In this document: piece after piece, positions 1-6,070 of the stretch
Position numbering within the stretch: the first letter of the stretch is position 1
How the letters are laid out: each line of letters begins with the position of its first letter
Source of the DNA: Sulfuritalea sp.
GTDB lineage: Bacteria; Pseudomonadota; Gammaproteobacteria; Burkholderiales; Rhodocyclaceae
DNA length: 11,746 bases
Assembly: GCA_021738105.1 (NCBI GenBank)
Contig: JAIPCS010000102.1
Location: 1 to 11,746, forward strand
Direction: 5' to 3'
Position numbers and translations under genes: made by a program
The notes under the pieces: model-generated
What the model saw: only the letters and a program-made list of their open reading frames with translations
What the model was told of the DNA's origin: nothing
Database searches by the model: none

Positions 1-29
1 ACGGACTGAGGGGATGGCTCGACCCTTTC

Positions 30-497
30 CTAAGTTTCGTCCGGTCCCGATTTGCGACGCCGGGCAATAAAGCGATCAAGCTGGTTGGCGAAGTTCTGCC
101 GGTCGGATTGACTGAAGGCCGGCGGACCGCCGGTATCGACGCCGCTGCTGCGCAAGCTATCCATGAAGTTGCGCATATCGAGCAATTGGCGGATGTTTTC
201 TGCGCTGTAGAGTTCGCCGCGCGGATTCAGGGCAAAGGCCTGCTTGTCGATCACCAGCGCCGCCAGCGGGATGTCGGCGGTGATCACCAGATCGCCCGCG
301 ACGACCTGCTCAACGATATGGCTGTCGGCGACATCGAAGCCCTGCGCTACCTGCACCGCGCGAATGAGAGGCGATGGCGGAACGCGCAGCCATTGATTGG
401 CCACCAGAATCAGCGGCAGCGCGTGGCGGTTGGCGGCGCGATAGAGAATTTCCTTGATAACGCCGGGACAGGCATCAGCATCGACCCAGATCTGCAT
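30..497 (-). CDS. yaiI: YaiI/YqxD family protein (UPF0178, DUF188)
   Basis: This 155-aa protein opens with the family hallmark WVDADACP (residues 4-11), followed by an internal [12 protein letters not shown] stretch (about 69-80). These acidic residues resemble a PIN/NYN-like nuclease fold, but the family's biochemical role is not established. The C-terminus (about 120-155) carries the segment [19 protein letters not shown] and a basic ARRRK tail, both typical of the family. The length is normal for the family (about 150 aa). The ATG start gives the canonical N-terminus directly before the motif, although no clear Shine-Dalgarno sequence precedes it. The gene is divergent from the 528 gene across only 30 bp, so promoters for both must overlap coding DNA. 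The family assignment is firm; orthology to E. coli yaiI is inferred from motif and length. Confidence 0.93.
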   Translation of the reverse strand: MQIWVDADACPGVIKEILYRAANRHALPLILVANQWLRVPPSPLIRAVQVAQGFDVADSHIVEQVVAGDLVITADIPLAALVIDKQAFALNPRGELYSAENIRQLLDMRNFMDSLRSSGVDTGGPPAFSQSDRQNFANQLDRFIARRRKSGPDET

Positions 498-530
498 AAT
501 GGCGGTTTCGATTGACAGGACGGCATTATG
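495..530. promoter_or_regulatory. divergent start region with 7-bp inverted repeat
   Basis: The 30-bp gap between the divergent genes is flanked by CATAATG (495-501) and CATTATG (524-530), a perfect inverted repeat. Each arm contains the start codon of one gene. Each also reads as a CATAAT -10-like hexamer (5 of 6 to TATAAT) pointing outward toward the opposite gene. No convincing -35 box was found for either direction, so promoter function is a weak inference. Confidence 0.22.
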
Positions 531-1295
531 AACGAGGGACCCGGCGAAGCATTTTCCTTACCGGCTGATATGCTGGCGCAGCTTGTAACACCCGATGCGC
601 AGCGACTGGCCGCCCGTATGGCGCAGGATGCGTTTACCCGGATATTCCGCCTGACGCTGGAGAGCGACCCGGTCGCCATGCAAAGCGCGCTGGAAGAGAT
701 CGAGCGCCTGTCGCGCAACTGGGCGCGCGCAGCGGAAACCGGGGAGGGGCGGGCGCTGCGTCTGGCGTTGCTGGTCAGCGGTGTCGATCAATGGGGGCTG
801 GCCTATTGCCAGGCCTTCGAGCTGGCGTCAATACCCGGCGTGACAACGTTGCTTGGCGCGCTGCGTAGCCGCCTCGATGCGGCGGAAGATGCGCGGTTCC
901 AGTCGGCATTTACTGCCATTGATCAGACCGAAAGTCATGCCATTGATTTCAAGATGGAACTGCGGCGCAATATTCATCTCGCGCTGTGGCATGCGATGAC
1001 TGCGTGCGAAGACCAGGAAGAGGCGCAGCTGATTCTGGCGGCGCTGGGCAGCCTGTTGTTGGCGCTGGTGGCCCGGATGCCGGTGCTGGGTTGGCGGCTG
1101 GCGGCTGACGCGCTGGCCAATATCCAGTTGCGCTGTCTGAGCGATGCGGCGACCAGTCAGGGATTGGCACAGGAAATGACGCAGGAGTTGTTCGAGGCGC
1201 TACGCCGGGCCTTGCCGCGTGAAACCTTTGACCCGATGCTGGCTCATGCGAACCAGGCAGTCATCGCCTGGCAGCAGTCGCGGCGATTGCATTGA
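528..1295 (+). CDS. hypothetical protein, helix-rich, 255 aa
   Basis: I do not recognise this protein. It has no signal peptide and no catalytic motif that I can name. The composition is rich in Ala, Leu, Glu and Arg and suggests an all-helical soluble protein. A central block from about residue 82 ([16 protein letters not shown]) to 205 looks like an ordered domain. It includes [18 protein letters not shown] (about 140-157) and a hydrophobic helix [21 protein letters not shown] (about 169-189). That helix could be buried or a single membrane segment. The ATG at 528 has a modest AGGA (517-520) seven bases upstream. Codon use matches the neighbours, with no sign of recent transfer. The coding call rests on length, uniform composition and a sensible start; the function is unknown. 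Confidence 0.82.
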   Translation: MNEGPGEAFSLPADMLAQLVTPDAQRLAARMAQDAFTRIFRLTLESDPVAMQSALEEIERLSRNWARAAETGEGRALRLALLVSGVDQWGLAYCQAFELASIPGVTTLLGALRSRLDAAEDARFQSAFTAIDQTESHAIDFKMELRRNIHLALWHAMTACEDQEEAQLILAALGSLLLALVARMPVLGWRLAADALANIQLRCLSDAATSQGLAQEMTQELFEALRRALPRETFDPMLAHANQAVIAWQQSRRLH

Positions 1296-1447
1296 TGCCG
1301 GACAGAACCGTAGTGATGTAATGGACATGCTGGAAGCTCATGCCCCGGATCCCTTGTGGAAACTGCAATTGGAGGACTGATTTTCTATCGTGAAAAGGCC
1401 GGATGCTTTAGGATGGATGGCTTGACACCTGATCGCCGGAGGACACC
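1296..1447. other. intergenic region, possible 19-codon ORF at 1321-1380
   Basis: This gap separates the 255-aa gene from the 83-aa gene. An ATG at 1321 opens a 19-codon frame ending in TGA at 1378-1380 (MDMLEAHAPDPLWKLQLED). The same frame also stays open upstream into the end of the preceding gene. It has no clear ribosome binding site and may be chance. The last bases hold a strong Shine-Dalgarno GGAGG (1438-1442), five bases before the ATG at 1448. I see no convincing promoter or terminator in the gap. Confidence 0.3.
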
Positions 1448-1699
1448 ATGAAAAAACTGTCGCTTGAATTGCACGCGGAGCTTGAAATCCCCGACGATTG
1501 GGAACTGGTCGAGCATTCGTCGGGCATTTATGTATTGAAGATTGGTGATCGCTTTGTTGATTTCGACATCACCCCGTTGGCCACAACCTCGACATCGCCC
1601 GAGGCCAGTTGGAGTGACGAAGACGAGCAATTCACCGAAGAGATACTGGATATGGTGACCGGTCTGGATTCAAAAATGCAGATCACTTATCTTCAGTAG
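1448..1699 (+). CDS. small acidic hypothetical protein, 83 aa
   Basis: I do not recognise this protein. It has no signal peptide or membrane segment. It is strongly acidic, with clusters of Asp/Glu at SWSDEDEQFTEEILD (about 55-69). The N-terminal half (KLSLELHAELEIPDDWELVEHSSGIYVLKIGDRFVDFDI) alternates polar and hydrophobic residues in a way that suggests a small beta sheet, followed by a C-terminal helix. The start is well supported by a GGAGG Shine-Dalgarno (1438-1442) at ideal spacing. Its stop codon lies inside the 5' arm of an inverted repeat whose 3' arm covers the ribosome binding site of the cytochrome gene, so the two genes are probably co-transcribed. A cytosolic partner or regulatory role is possible, but nothing in the sequence decides it. 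Confidence 0.8.
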   Translation: MKKLSLELHAELEIPDDWELVEHSSGIYVLKIGDRFVDFDITPLATTSTSPEASWSDEDEQFTEEILDMVTGLDSKMQITYLQ

Positions 1700-1722
1700 T
1701 GGTCGCCAGGGTTTACTGAAGG
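1690..1722 (+). promoter_or_regulatory. stem-loop over stop codon and next gene's Shine-Dalgarno
   Basis: CTTCAGTA (1691-1698) and TACTGAAG (1714-1721) are perfect inverted repeats with a 15-nt loop, and G-U pairs can extend the stem at both ends. The 5' arm contains the last codons and the TAG stop (1697-1699) of the 83-aa gene. The 3' arm covers AAGG of the AAGGAG Shine-Dalgarno (1719-1724) of the cytochrome gene, seven bases before its ATG. This geometry fits translational coupling, in which a ribosome finishing the first gene opens the stem. The pairing is seen directly; the function is inferred. Confidence 0.5.
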
Positions 1723-1731
1723 AGATATTCC

Positions 1732-2022
1732 ATGCGTATTGCAATGCTTTTGTGCTTGTTGTTGCCGGTGTCGGTACAGGCCGGTGGCGATCCCAAACTC
1801 GGAAAGCCGCTGCATGACAAACAGTGCGTGGCCTGCCACATAAAACTGAAAGGCGGCGATGGTTCTGCCATGTACACACGCACACCGCGCTTGATCAATA
1901 GTGCGGTCGCTTTGGGGCAGCGGGTAGCGGCCTGCAGTTCGCAAACCAATGCCGGCTGGTTTCCTGAAGATGAGGCGCACGTGGCGGCCTGGCTGAATCA
2001 GACCTATTACAAGTTCAAGTAG
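1732..2022 (+). CDS. small exported c-type cytochrome
   Basis: This 96-aa protein has a Sec signal peptide: MR, a hydrophobic core to about residue 15, and likely cleavage after VQA at 17. The mature protein is about 79 aa. A single haem c attachment motif CVACH (residues 32-36) is followed by GGDGSAMYTRTPRLINS. Met47 is a candidate sixth haem ligand, though its position close to the haem motif makes that uncertain. A further cysteine at 68 and the ending WFPEDEAHVAAWLNQTYYKF recall a small cytochrome family seen in betaproteobacteria (from memory, not searched). It should act as a periplasmic electron carrier. The AAGGAG Shine-Dalgarno at 1719-1724 supports the start. It is probably co-transcribed with the 83-aa gene and converges on a SCO gene, which is a plausible respiratory context. 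Confidence 0.88.
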   Translation: MRIAMLLCLLLPVSVQAGGDPKLGKPLHDKQCVACHIKLKGGDGSAMYTRTPRLINSAVALGQRVAACSSQTNAGWFPEDEAHVAAWLNQTYYKFK

Positions 2023-2030
2023 GGATTCAA

Positions 2031-2085
2031 GCCCCGATCGGCAGGGCGGTTTTGCGACGCCGGGCCGGCGTCAGCGCCGGTCTTT
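2031..2085 (+). terminator. probable terminator between convergent cytochrome and SCO genes
   Basis: Reading on the plus strand, CCGGCG (2065-2070) and CGCCGG (2075-2080) form a six-pair stem with a TCAG loop followed by TCTTTC. This extends into the end of the SCO gene. An overlapping perfect 8-bp palindrome, GACGCCGG/CCGGCGTC (2056-2063/2065-2072), and a weaker GCCC/GGGC hairpin followed by GGTTTT (2031-2053) lie beside it. Together they probably end transcription of the cytochrome gene. Termination in the opposite direction is less clear because a T-run is missing. Confidence 0.5.
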
Positions 2086-2703
2086 CGTCGATAGCGAGTG
2101 ATCTGCCGCGATCAGTTTAAGTATCCTGGCGGCCACTTCTCCGGGGGCGGCGTTGGTGGCGAACTTGACAAGAAAGCGCCCGTCGCTGCCCAGCAGGTAC
2201 ATGCCGGCAGAATGATTCATGGTGTAGACATCTTCCGGCGCGCCGGGTTCGCGTACCTTTTCGTAGCGTACCTTGAACGATTGTGCCGCGCGTTGCAGCA
2301 GTTCCGGACTGCCTCTGAGGCCGAGGATTCGCGAGTCGAACGCCGAGGTGTACGCATGCAGCAATGAGGCGGTGTCACGTTCCGGGTCGACGCTGATGAA
2401 TATGGCTTGCAGCTGATCGGCGTGCTCTCCCAGACCTTCAAGAATATTCTTGAAAGCGAGCAGGGTGGTCGGGCAGACATCGGGACAGGACGTAAAGCCG
2501 AACGTGACGAGTTGCAGCCGGCCACGGAAATCGCTGTGCATGACAGCCCTGCCGAGATGGTCCTGCAACAGGTAGCGCGGCATCAATTGATCCGTCTCGA
2601 CCGCCTCGTCCGAATGTTTCGGCGTCCTGAGGCTGGACTCGGCGAAGGCCGGCAACGCCAGGATCAGGCACAGGCACAGGGCCCAGGCAGGTAGTTGTCG
2701 CAT
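2071..2703 (-). CDS. SCO1/SenC family protein (copper chaperone/thioredoxin-like)
   Basis: This 210-aa protein starts with an export signal (MRQLPAWALCLCLILALPAFA, likely cleaved near residue 21) and then shows a thioredoxin-like SCO domain. The copper-binding CPDVC motif is at residues 73-77 and the conserved histidine of NHSAGMYLL is His164. The ISVDPERDT signature (103-111) is also present, so all three copper ligands are intact. SCO proteins deliver copper to, or reduce cysteines of, the CuA site of cytochrome oxidase. The open frame extends further upstream to 2796, but that part overlaps the preceding gene and lacks a signal peptide. The ATG at 2703 sits five bases after the upstream stop, as expected for an operon. 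The family is certain; which oxidase it serves cannot be told from this window. Confidence 0.94.
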   Translation of the reverse strand: MRQLPAWALCLCLILALPAFAESSLRTPKHSDEAVETDQLMPRYLLQDHLGRAVMHSDFRGRLQLVTFGFTSCPDVCPTTLLAFKNILEGLGEHADQLQAIFISVDPERDTASLLHAYTSAFDSRILGLRGSPELLQRAAQSFKVRYEKVREPGAPEDVYTMNHSAGMYLLGSDGRFLVKFATNAAPGEVAARILKLIAADHSLSTKDRR

Positions 2704-2708
2704 TCGGC

Positions 2709-3059
2709 CTATTTGTCCGTGGTGGCGGGCAGGCGGGTGCGCAGTTGCTGTGCCACCGCGTCTATGTGTCCACCGAGGGTTTTGGGATCCGGGCATGCGA
2801 CGGCATTGCGGGTTTGTGCCAGGAAGCCGGCGTTGGTCGCGTCTTCATAGGCCGCGCCGTAGGTTGCGGTTTTCGGTGCGTGCGCCAGCATCAGTAGCTT
2901 GGCATGGGTGGCGGCGTCCTTGTTGGCGCAGGCCAGTGCCTGCCCGTTGAGTGTGCCCAGTTGCCGGATGGCGGCCAGTCCGGCGTCGACATTTTCGGCA
3001 GCGGCGGGATTGGCCAGGGCCAGACCGAGCAGAATGAGCAGGCGCGTCAGTGTTTTCAA
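2709..3059 (-). CDS. small exported two-cysteine protein, first gene of SCO operon
   Basis: I do not recognise a named family for this 116-aa protein. It starts at a TTG codon. There is no other in-frame start before a stop codon at 3087-3089, and the reverse-strand sequence AGAGGG lies about seven bases upstream as a Shine-Dalgarno. The first 21 residues are a clear Sec signal peptide (KTLTRLLILLGLALANPAAA) with cleavage after AAA. The mature protein is about 95 aa, helical and Ala-rich. Its only cysteines, Cys44 (NGQALACAN) and Cys89 (AVACPDP), may form a disulfide in the periplasm. The downstream SCO gene begins five bases after its stop, so the two are expected to be co-expressed and may share a copper or thiol redox task. 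The rare TTG start may lower its expression. Confidence 0.83.
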   Translation of the reverse strand: MKTLTRLLILLGLALANPAAAENVDAGLAAIRQLGTLNGQALACANKDAATHAKLLMLAHAPKTATYGAAYEDATNAGFLAQTRNAVACPDPKTLGGHIDAVAQQLRTRLPATTDK

Positions 3060-3102
3060 GGTATTCCCTCTCGATTCAGTAGCGGATTACGCGAAAGGCG
3101 CG

Positions 3103-3132
3103 ATTGTAGGGCGAGGACGCGCAGAAAGCCAA
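3103..3132 (-). promoter_or_regulatory. sigma70-like promoter of the SCO operon
   Basis: On the minus strand, TTGGCT (3132-3127) and TACAAT (3108-3103) are separated by 18 bp. The -10 matches the consensus at 5 of 6 positions and the -35 at 4 of 6. Transcription would start near 3096, giving a leader of about 36 nt before the TTG start at 3059. The same CCTACAATC core appears ahead of the cyclase gene. Confidence 0.5.
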
Positions 3133-3151
3133 TCGCTGCAGCGCGACGGCG

Positions 3152-4033
3152 CTAGCGCTCGACTTCAATCACGAGCAACTCCTCGCCGCAGGCATCCGGA
3201 GTGGTGCCCAGCCCGACCAGGACTTTCCCCGCAAGCGTCAGTTCTTCGCGGCGCAGCAGCAGGTTCTGCCCGTTTTGCAGGCGGACGAACGTGCCATTGC
3301 TGGACTGGTCCAGAATGGAAATTTTTCCATGACGCAGGACGATGCTTGCGTGATGACGAGAGGCAGTCGCCGCGGTGACGACCATGTCGCATTTTCCGTC
3401 GCGCCCGATGGTAATTTCAGGATGGGCCTCATCAACCCGCCATGCATTACCCCGATAGGAGATCACGGCGTCTTTGGAGGACGCTTCGTCGGAAGCGGAG
3501 TTGTCGGAAAGCAGGGTCTGACCCTGATCCTGCTTCCACAAGGCCTCGATAATGGTGACCTTGCCCTTGCGTCCCTTGACGGCTGTCGAATACAGCTTGC
3601 GGCAGGTGGCCTGCAGGTATGCGGGCAGCGCGTCATAGGTTTCGCGCGAGGTCAGGATCTGGTCGGGAGTTGCCAATGCCGTCAGGCGGGCTGCGAGGTT
3701 GACCGTGTCGCCGAAACAGTCGCCTTCGGCCTCGATCACAGAGCCAAAGTGGCAGCCGATCCTGAGCCGGATACCTGCCTTGCCGCCGAGCGTCTTCTCG
3801 AAAGTGGATTGCATTGCATTGGCGGCCAGAAGGGCTTGCGCTGCGGTATCGAAAACTGCCATCAATTCGTCGCCGATGGTCTTTACCACGCTACCGCCCT
3901 GGGCGAGCGTTTCTGCCTTCAGGCAATTGAGGCAGTTGACGACTGCTTCGAGCGCCACGGTATCGCCGCTTTGCTCGTAAAGTCCGGTACTGCCGGCAAT
4001 GTCTGCGAAAAGAATAGCGCGCGGATTGTCCAT
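3152..4033 (-). CDS. class III adenylate cyclase with C-terminal FHA domain
   Basis: The 293-aa protein begins with a class III cyclase catalytic domain. Counting from the ATG at 4033, the metal-binding aspartates lie in FADIAGST (Asp11) and KTIGDELMAVF (Asp55). The Lys51/Asp109 pair expected for adenine recognition is present, and VNLAAR supplies the transition-state Asn112 and Arg116. It should therefore be an active enzyme making cAMP from ATP. The last third is an FHA domain with IGRDGKCD, SRHHA and SSNGTF motifs (about 207-250), which binds phosphothreonine peptides. There is no membrane segment, so it is cytosolic. The frame stays open to an ATG at 4096, but a TACAAT -10 box at 4072-4067 lies between the two starts and the motif region begins right after 4033. 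The enzyme class is firm; the start is moderately sure. Confidence 0.9.
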   Translation of the reverse strand: MDNPRAILFADIAGSTGLYEQSGDTVALEAVVNCLNCLKAETLAQGGSVVKTIGDELMAVFDTAAQALLAANAMQSTFEKTLGGKAGIRLRIGCHFGSVIEAEGDCFGDTVNLAARLTALATPDQILTSRETYDALPAYLQATCRKLYSTAVKGRKGKVTIIEALWKQDQGQTLLSDNSASDEASSKDAVISYRGNAWRVDEAHPEITIGRDGKCDMVVTAATASRHHASIVLRHGKISILDQSSNGTFVRLQNGQNLLLRREELTLAGKVLVGLGTTPDACGEELLVIEVER

Positions 4034-4066
4034 CGGATTCGGAATTTCTTGATTCGTCAGCGGGTG

Positions 4067-4096
4067 ATTGTAGGTCGCCTGCACTGAGAATGCCAT
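4067..4096 (-). promoter_or_regulatory. candidate promoter of the cyclase gene
   Basis: On the minus strand, ATGGCA (4096-4091) and TACAAT (4072-4067) are 18 bp apart, the same spacing and -10 hexamer as the SCO operon promoter. Transcription would begin near 4060, about 27 nt before the ATG at 4033. If real, it excludes the longer reading from 4096. The -35 box is weak (4 of 6). Confidence 0.4.
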
Positions 4097-4117
4097 CGCG
4101 GGATCCGCTTGGGTCCC

Positions 4118-4148
4118 TTGGCAATACCACGTCGCTGCGGTGCATAAT
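4118..4148 (+). promoter_or_regulatory. weak candidate promoter of the membrane-protein/hydrolase pair
   Basis: TTGGCA (4118-4123, 5 of 6 to the -35 consensus) is followed 19 bp later by CATAAT (4143-4148, 5 of 6 to the -10). The spacing is longer than ideal. Transcription would start only a few bases before the ATG at 4159, giving a nearly leaderless mRNA, which would fit the lack of a clear Shine-Dalgarno there. Confidence 0.27.
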
Positions 4149-4158
4149 CGAAGCCATC

Positions 4159-4863
4159 ATGACCAAGTCACCCGTACCCGCCCAGAGCCGCCATATGCTG
4201 TTAGGACTGATTCTGTGCGCCGGCAGCGTTGTTCCCATGCTGGCGGCATTTGATGTCGGCCCCCTGGGCACAGAGGATATCAATGGTCCGCCCTGGCTGG
4301 GTTTTGTTGCAGGGGGCGTGTTCTTCGTCTCGGGTCTCGCACTGATGATAGGTCCTGGGGCGCCGTTGTTGAATAGCATGCTCGGCATTCTTGTGATGGC
4401 CGGCTTGGCCGCGGTCGGAAACTGGATCGCCTTTGGCATCGGCGGACGAGCCTGCGGTGGAAGCATTTCGCTGGGCTGGCTGTGGGGCGAAGGCGATCTC
4501 ACCGGCTTGGCCTGTCGCATTCCCTTTGGTTTTGGCGCGCTGATCATGGATGCGATCTTGTGCTTTGTTGCCGTCTCGACACTGCAGACGGCGCTCGGCG
4601 GACCGCCACATCTTGACCGCTTGCTGAAGGCGACCGAAACGCTGATTCTGCTGAGCATTTCGCCCTTGCTGCTGGTACTGGTGACCTTCCTGGTGGGGAA
4701 CGCCGGTATCGAAGCGCTGAAAACACGCTGGAAAACCGGTGCATGGCCGCGTAACGAGCAATTCATTGCCAGGCAAAAGGCCAAGGGATTGCTGCGGCGA
4801 TTGGGTCGGAAACCGTCTCTTTCCGGCGAGGAAAATGTGTCGAAGCCCACTGGATCCGGATAG
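4159..4863 (+). CDS. multi-pass membrane protein of unknown function
   Basis: I do not recognise this 234-aa protein. It shows about five hydrophobic segments, near residues 13-31, 46-65, 74-93, 121-142 and 161-180, followed by a basic, polar C-terminal tail (about 185-234) rich in Lys and Arg that is probably cytoplasmic. Two cysteines (about 99 and 119) flank a Gly-rich stretch (GGRACGGSISLGWLWGEGDLTGLAC) that may be extracytoplasmic. The frame is open from an ATG at 4090, but that start would overlap the divergent cyclase region and give a polar N-terminus. The ATG at 4159 leads directly into the first membrane segment and follows a candidate promoter. Its stop is six bases before the hydrolase gene, so the two form an operon. 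Confidence 0.8.
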   Translation: MTKSPVPAQSRHMLLGLILCAGSVVPMLAAFDVGPLGTEDINGPPWLGFVAGGVFFVSGLALMIGPGAPLLNSMLGILVMAGLAAVGNWIAFGIGGRACGGSISLGWLWGEGDLTGLACRIPFGFGALIMDAILCFVAVSTLQTALGGPPHLDRLLKATETLILLSISPLLLVLVTFLVGNAGIEALKTRWKTGAWPRNEQFIARQKAKGLLRRLGRKPSLSGEENVSKPTGSG

Positions 4864-4869
4864 TCAGGC

Positions 4870-5910
4870 ATGGATATTCTGACGCACGCAGCCATGGGGG
4901 CCGTGGTGGCGACAGCCATTGCTTCGTACCGTCACGGCGATGGCGAGCCGGTGTTGCCGCGGCGCAGGCTGGCTGCGGGTATAGGAGCCGTGGCGGGATT
5001 GTTGCCAGACCTGGACGCCTTGATTCAAAGCGGCAGCGACGCGCTGCTGGTGCTGGACTATCATCGTCATTTCACGCATGCGCTGGCCTTTGTCCCTTTC
5101 GGCGCCCTGATTGCCGCGTTGCTGCTGTGGCCGCTCCTGAAGAGACGCCTCAGCGGAGTTACCGAACTGTATCTTTACTGCCTGGCGGGTTACCTGCCGC
5201 ATCCCTTGCTGGATGCATGTACCAGCTACGGCACGCATCTTTGGTGGCCTTTTTCCGAGCGCAAGGAGGCCTGGAACCTGATCGCGGTTGTCGATCCGGT
5301 ATTTACGTTGTTGCTGGCCGTGCCCTTGTTCCTGTGTCTGCGACGTGCCCAATCCAAGGCGGTACATTGGAGCCTGATGCTGGGCCTGACCTACTTCAGC
5401 CTGGGTTTCGTTCAACAGCAGCGCGTCGAAGCGGCTGCCACGGCCCTGGCACAGGAGCGCGGACACCAGGCCAGCCAGCTCTCGGTCAAGCCTTCGATGG
5501 CGAATCTCGTGCTATGGCGCTCCTTGTATGTTCACGACGGACAGGTGCAGGTGGATGCCTTCCACATGGGCTCCGATCCGCGCCACTACCCGGGCGAGTC
5601 GGCAACGTTGCTCGATATCCGCGCCGCAAAACAGCTCGCGGCCGGGGATGCCCTGCGCCTGCGTGACATCGAACGCTTCCGCATATTCTCGGATGGCTTT
5701 GTGGTGCAGGACTTGAGGCGGCCGGACTTTGTCGGCGATGCGCGCTATGCCATGCTGCCGACGATGGTAGCGCCCATATGGGGCATCGAATGGCGCGCCG
5801 CGGGCGCGCCGACGGAATTTGTCAGCCGCCATGATTTTTCGCCGACGATGCGCCGCAACTTTTTCGCTATGCTGATGGGGCGCGATGTTTCCGCGCCGAC
5901 TCGACCCTGA
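4870..5910 (+). CDS. membrane-bound metal-dependent hydrolase, YdjM/DUF457 family
   Basis: The 346-aa protein carries the family's metal-ligand motifs: His6 in DILTHAAMG, LLPDLD (44-49), HRHFTH (65-70) and HPLLD (111-115) within a domain of several membrane helices (about 36-48, 72-92, 99-110, 142-158 and 166-182). These His/Asp residues fit the YdjM-like group of inner-membrane predicted metal-dependent hydrolases (PF04307). Their substrates are largely unknown. After the last helix there is a soluble C-terminal part of about 160 aa (about 186-346), which may face the periplasm and is unusual compared with the short E. coli YdjM. The gene starts six bases after the membrane-protein gene, with only a weak ribosome site, so translational coupling is likely. 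The family is confident; reaction and substrate are unknown. Confidence 0.87.
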   Translation: MDILTHAAMGAVVATAIASYRHGDGEPVLPRRRLAAGIGAVAGLLPDLDALIQSGSDALLVLDYHRHFTHALAFVPFGALIAALLLWPLLKRRLSGVTELYLYCLAGYLPHPLLDACTSYGTHLWWPFSERKEAWNLIAVVDPVFTLLLAVPLFLCLRRAQSKAVHWSLMLGLTYFSLGFVQQQRVEAAATALAQERGHQASQLSVKPSMANLVLWRSLYVHDGQVQVDAFHMGSDPRHYPGESATLLDIRAAKQLAAGDALRLRDIERFRIFSDGFVVQDLRRPDFVGDARYAMLPTMVAPIWGIEWRAAGAPTEFVSRHDFSPTMRRNFFAMLMGRDVSAPTRP

Positions 5911-6070
5911 CTTTCATGCAGTGATCCGGCACCCCTGAAGATGAAACACGTAAAAGGCGAATTGAAGACCCCCCACCCCCATCCCCGCCCCAGGGCTGGG
6001 CTAGGGGTCAGCTCGCTTCGCTCGACTATCACCCGTCGCTCCGAGCGAGCTATTTCACGCTAACGCCCTG
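5911..6070. repeat. intergenic element with C-rich tract and inverted repeats
   Basis: This gap precedes the ABC importer operon. It holds four C-runs at 5969-5974, 5976-5980, 5983-5986 and 5988-5991, separated by only one or two bases, so the minus strand has strong G-quadruplex potential. An imperfect stem pairs CCCCGCCC (5983-5990) with GGGC/GGGG (5998-6001/6004-6007, two-base bulge). Further on, AGCTCGCT (6010-6017) pairs with AGCGAGCT (6044-6051), with a nested TCGCT/AGCGA hairpin (6036-6040/6044-6048). The C-rich and then G-rich layout resembles dispersed intergenic repeats common in proteobacterial genomes, but no second copy is in this window. I found no clear promoter for the operon. 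Confidence 0.45.

Noticed and set aside
1422..1427. Perfect TTGACA -35 hexamer
   Set aside because: It lies about 20 bp before the ATG at 1448, and the sequence 17 bp downstream has no -10 box and is already coding.
2704..2796. N-terminal extension of the SCO frame
   Set aside because: It overlaps the upstream gene and lacks an export signal, whereas the ATG at 2703 directly starts a good signal peptide.
3275..4087. 270-codon plus-strand open frame opposite the cyclase
   Set aside because: The minus strand encodes all cyclase and FHA motifs; the antisense product has no coherent features.
5745..6032. 95-codon minus-strand frame across the 5911-6070 gap
   Set aside because: It runs through the C-rich intergenic element and opposite the hydrolase gene; its LTPSPALGRGWGWGV segment is the sort of translation such repeats give.
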